Positions 63,750 to 64,000 of a DNA stretch of 64,000 nucleotides are shown here, in pieces (the stretch's first letter is position 1; each line of letters starts with the position of its first letter). The position numbers were made by a program, and so were the translations under genes. The notes beneath the pieces were generated by a model. The model had not been told where the DNA came from and searched no databases. It worked only from the letters and a program-made list of their open reading frames with translations. The DNA comes from Flavobacterium sp. N2038. Its GTDB lineage: Bacteria; Bacteroidota; Bacteroidia; Flavobacteriales; Flavobacteriaceae. Location: the NCBI RefSeq assembly GCF_025947185.1, contig NZ_CP110001.1, positions 1-64,000 of the forward strand, written 5' to 3'.

Positions 63750-64000
63750 CTACCATTTGGTTTTTTCAGAAAACCTTGAAACAAGCATAGATGAAATCAC
63801 ATCTCCATTGGCATTTAACAAAGTAGCGATTGGATCAACCAAGGTGCCTAAAATCATGGCAACAGGTAAAGCCTGCTCCATTGGGAAACCATAAACAGTA
63901 ATTGCCAGAACTTCACCAATATAACCTCCGTTTGGGATTCCGCCTTCTACAATGGAAACAATAATAGTAATTCCTAATGCCAGAAGTATGGTTGAAGGCT
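63750..64000 (-). CDS. Dicarboxylate/amino-acid:cation symporter (DAACS family), C-terminal part only
   Basis: Only the last 83 residues are inside the window; the gene runs off the right edge. The frame reads LLALGITIIVSIVEGGIPNG, then EVLAITVYGFPMEQALPVAM and ILGTLVDPIATLLNANGDVI, ending SEKTKW before TAG at 63750-63752. The DPIATLLNANGD block is the substrate- and cation-binding TM8 segment of DAACS transporters. It takes up C4-dicarboxylates or acidic amino acids with Na+ or H+. Eighty-four bases separate its stop from the start of the decarboxylase gene on the same strand, so the two may be co-transcribed. Confidence 0.88.
   Translation of the reverse strand, partial: PSTILLALGITIIVSIVEGGIPNGGYIGEVLAITVYGFPMEQALPVAMILGTLVDPIATLLNANGDVISSMLVSRFSEKTKW

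Overview
This 64 kb window looks like a chromosomal piece of a gliding Flavobacterium or a close relative (Bacteroidetes, Flavobacteriia). The DNA is AT-rich. Promoters follow the Bacteroidetes TAnnTTTG pattern, genes lack obvious Shine-Dalgarno sites, and the gliding and type IX secretion (T9SS) genes gldJ, porU, porV, gldD, gldE and gldA are present. No rRNA, tRNA, CRISPR array, prophage or transposase was found. The content is mostly core chromosome, with an iron-uptake locus near the right end.

Layout: 1-8130 holds murF (cut by the left edge), gldJ and, divergently, porU-porV. This segment up to about 4.4 kb is full of single-base losses that break murF, gldJ and porU; I read these as sequence errors, not pseudogenes. 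8209-13459 carries cdd, pdhA-pdhC (pyruvate dehydrogenase E1 alpha and E2) and an M1 aminopeptidase. 13535-19707 carries a glycosyltransferase, miaE, a large AsmA-type protein and an unassigned membrane protein. 19838-20560 is rplU-rpmA. 20834-24217 is a two-gene M16 peptidase operon whose catalytic parts are split between the subunits. 24435-29239 has an EamA transporter, a heavy-metal-domain lipoprotein and the minus-strand run mutY-ssb-gldE-gldD.

29380-40188 has hup, a 30-residue very basic protein, rng, then the pbpC and alpha-2-macroglobulin pair. 40363-44247 has a SUKH-like protein, tadA and three tandem paralogues joining a Cys-rich N-terminal domain to a TonB-like C-terminus. 44300-51567 has dxs, a DUF3078 protein, dgt, and a divergent Lrp/AsnC regulator-metE pair with a palindrome in the shared promoter region. 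51860-54243 has two sister beta-barrel proteins and gldA. 54507-62000 has a TonB-dependent receptor with a possible leader peptide, and a three-gene receptor / DUF4374 lipoprotein / PepSY membrane protein operon that matches the XusABC xenosiderophore uptake architecture. The right end has a PLP-dependent decarboxylase and the C-terminus of a dicarboxylate/cation symporter.

Intergenic DNA is rich in small palindromic and tandem elements: REP-like inverted repeats around the core CTGAGCGAAGTCGAAG, 7-bp GATTTTA tandem tracts, TTCCAAATTCCA hairpins and stacked 60-90 bp palindromes, plus many clear intrinsic terminators. I did not find a wholly unknown multi-gene system. The best leads are the split M16 pair, the tandem Cys-rich/TonB triplet with duplicated upstream DNA, the XusABC-like locus with its palindromes, the 30-residue basic protein and the Lrp-metE palindrome.
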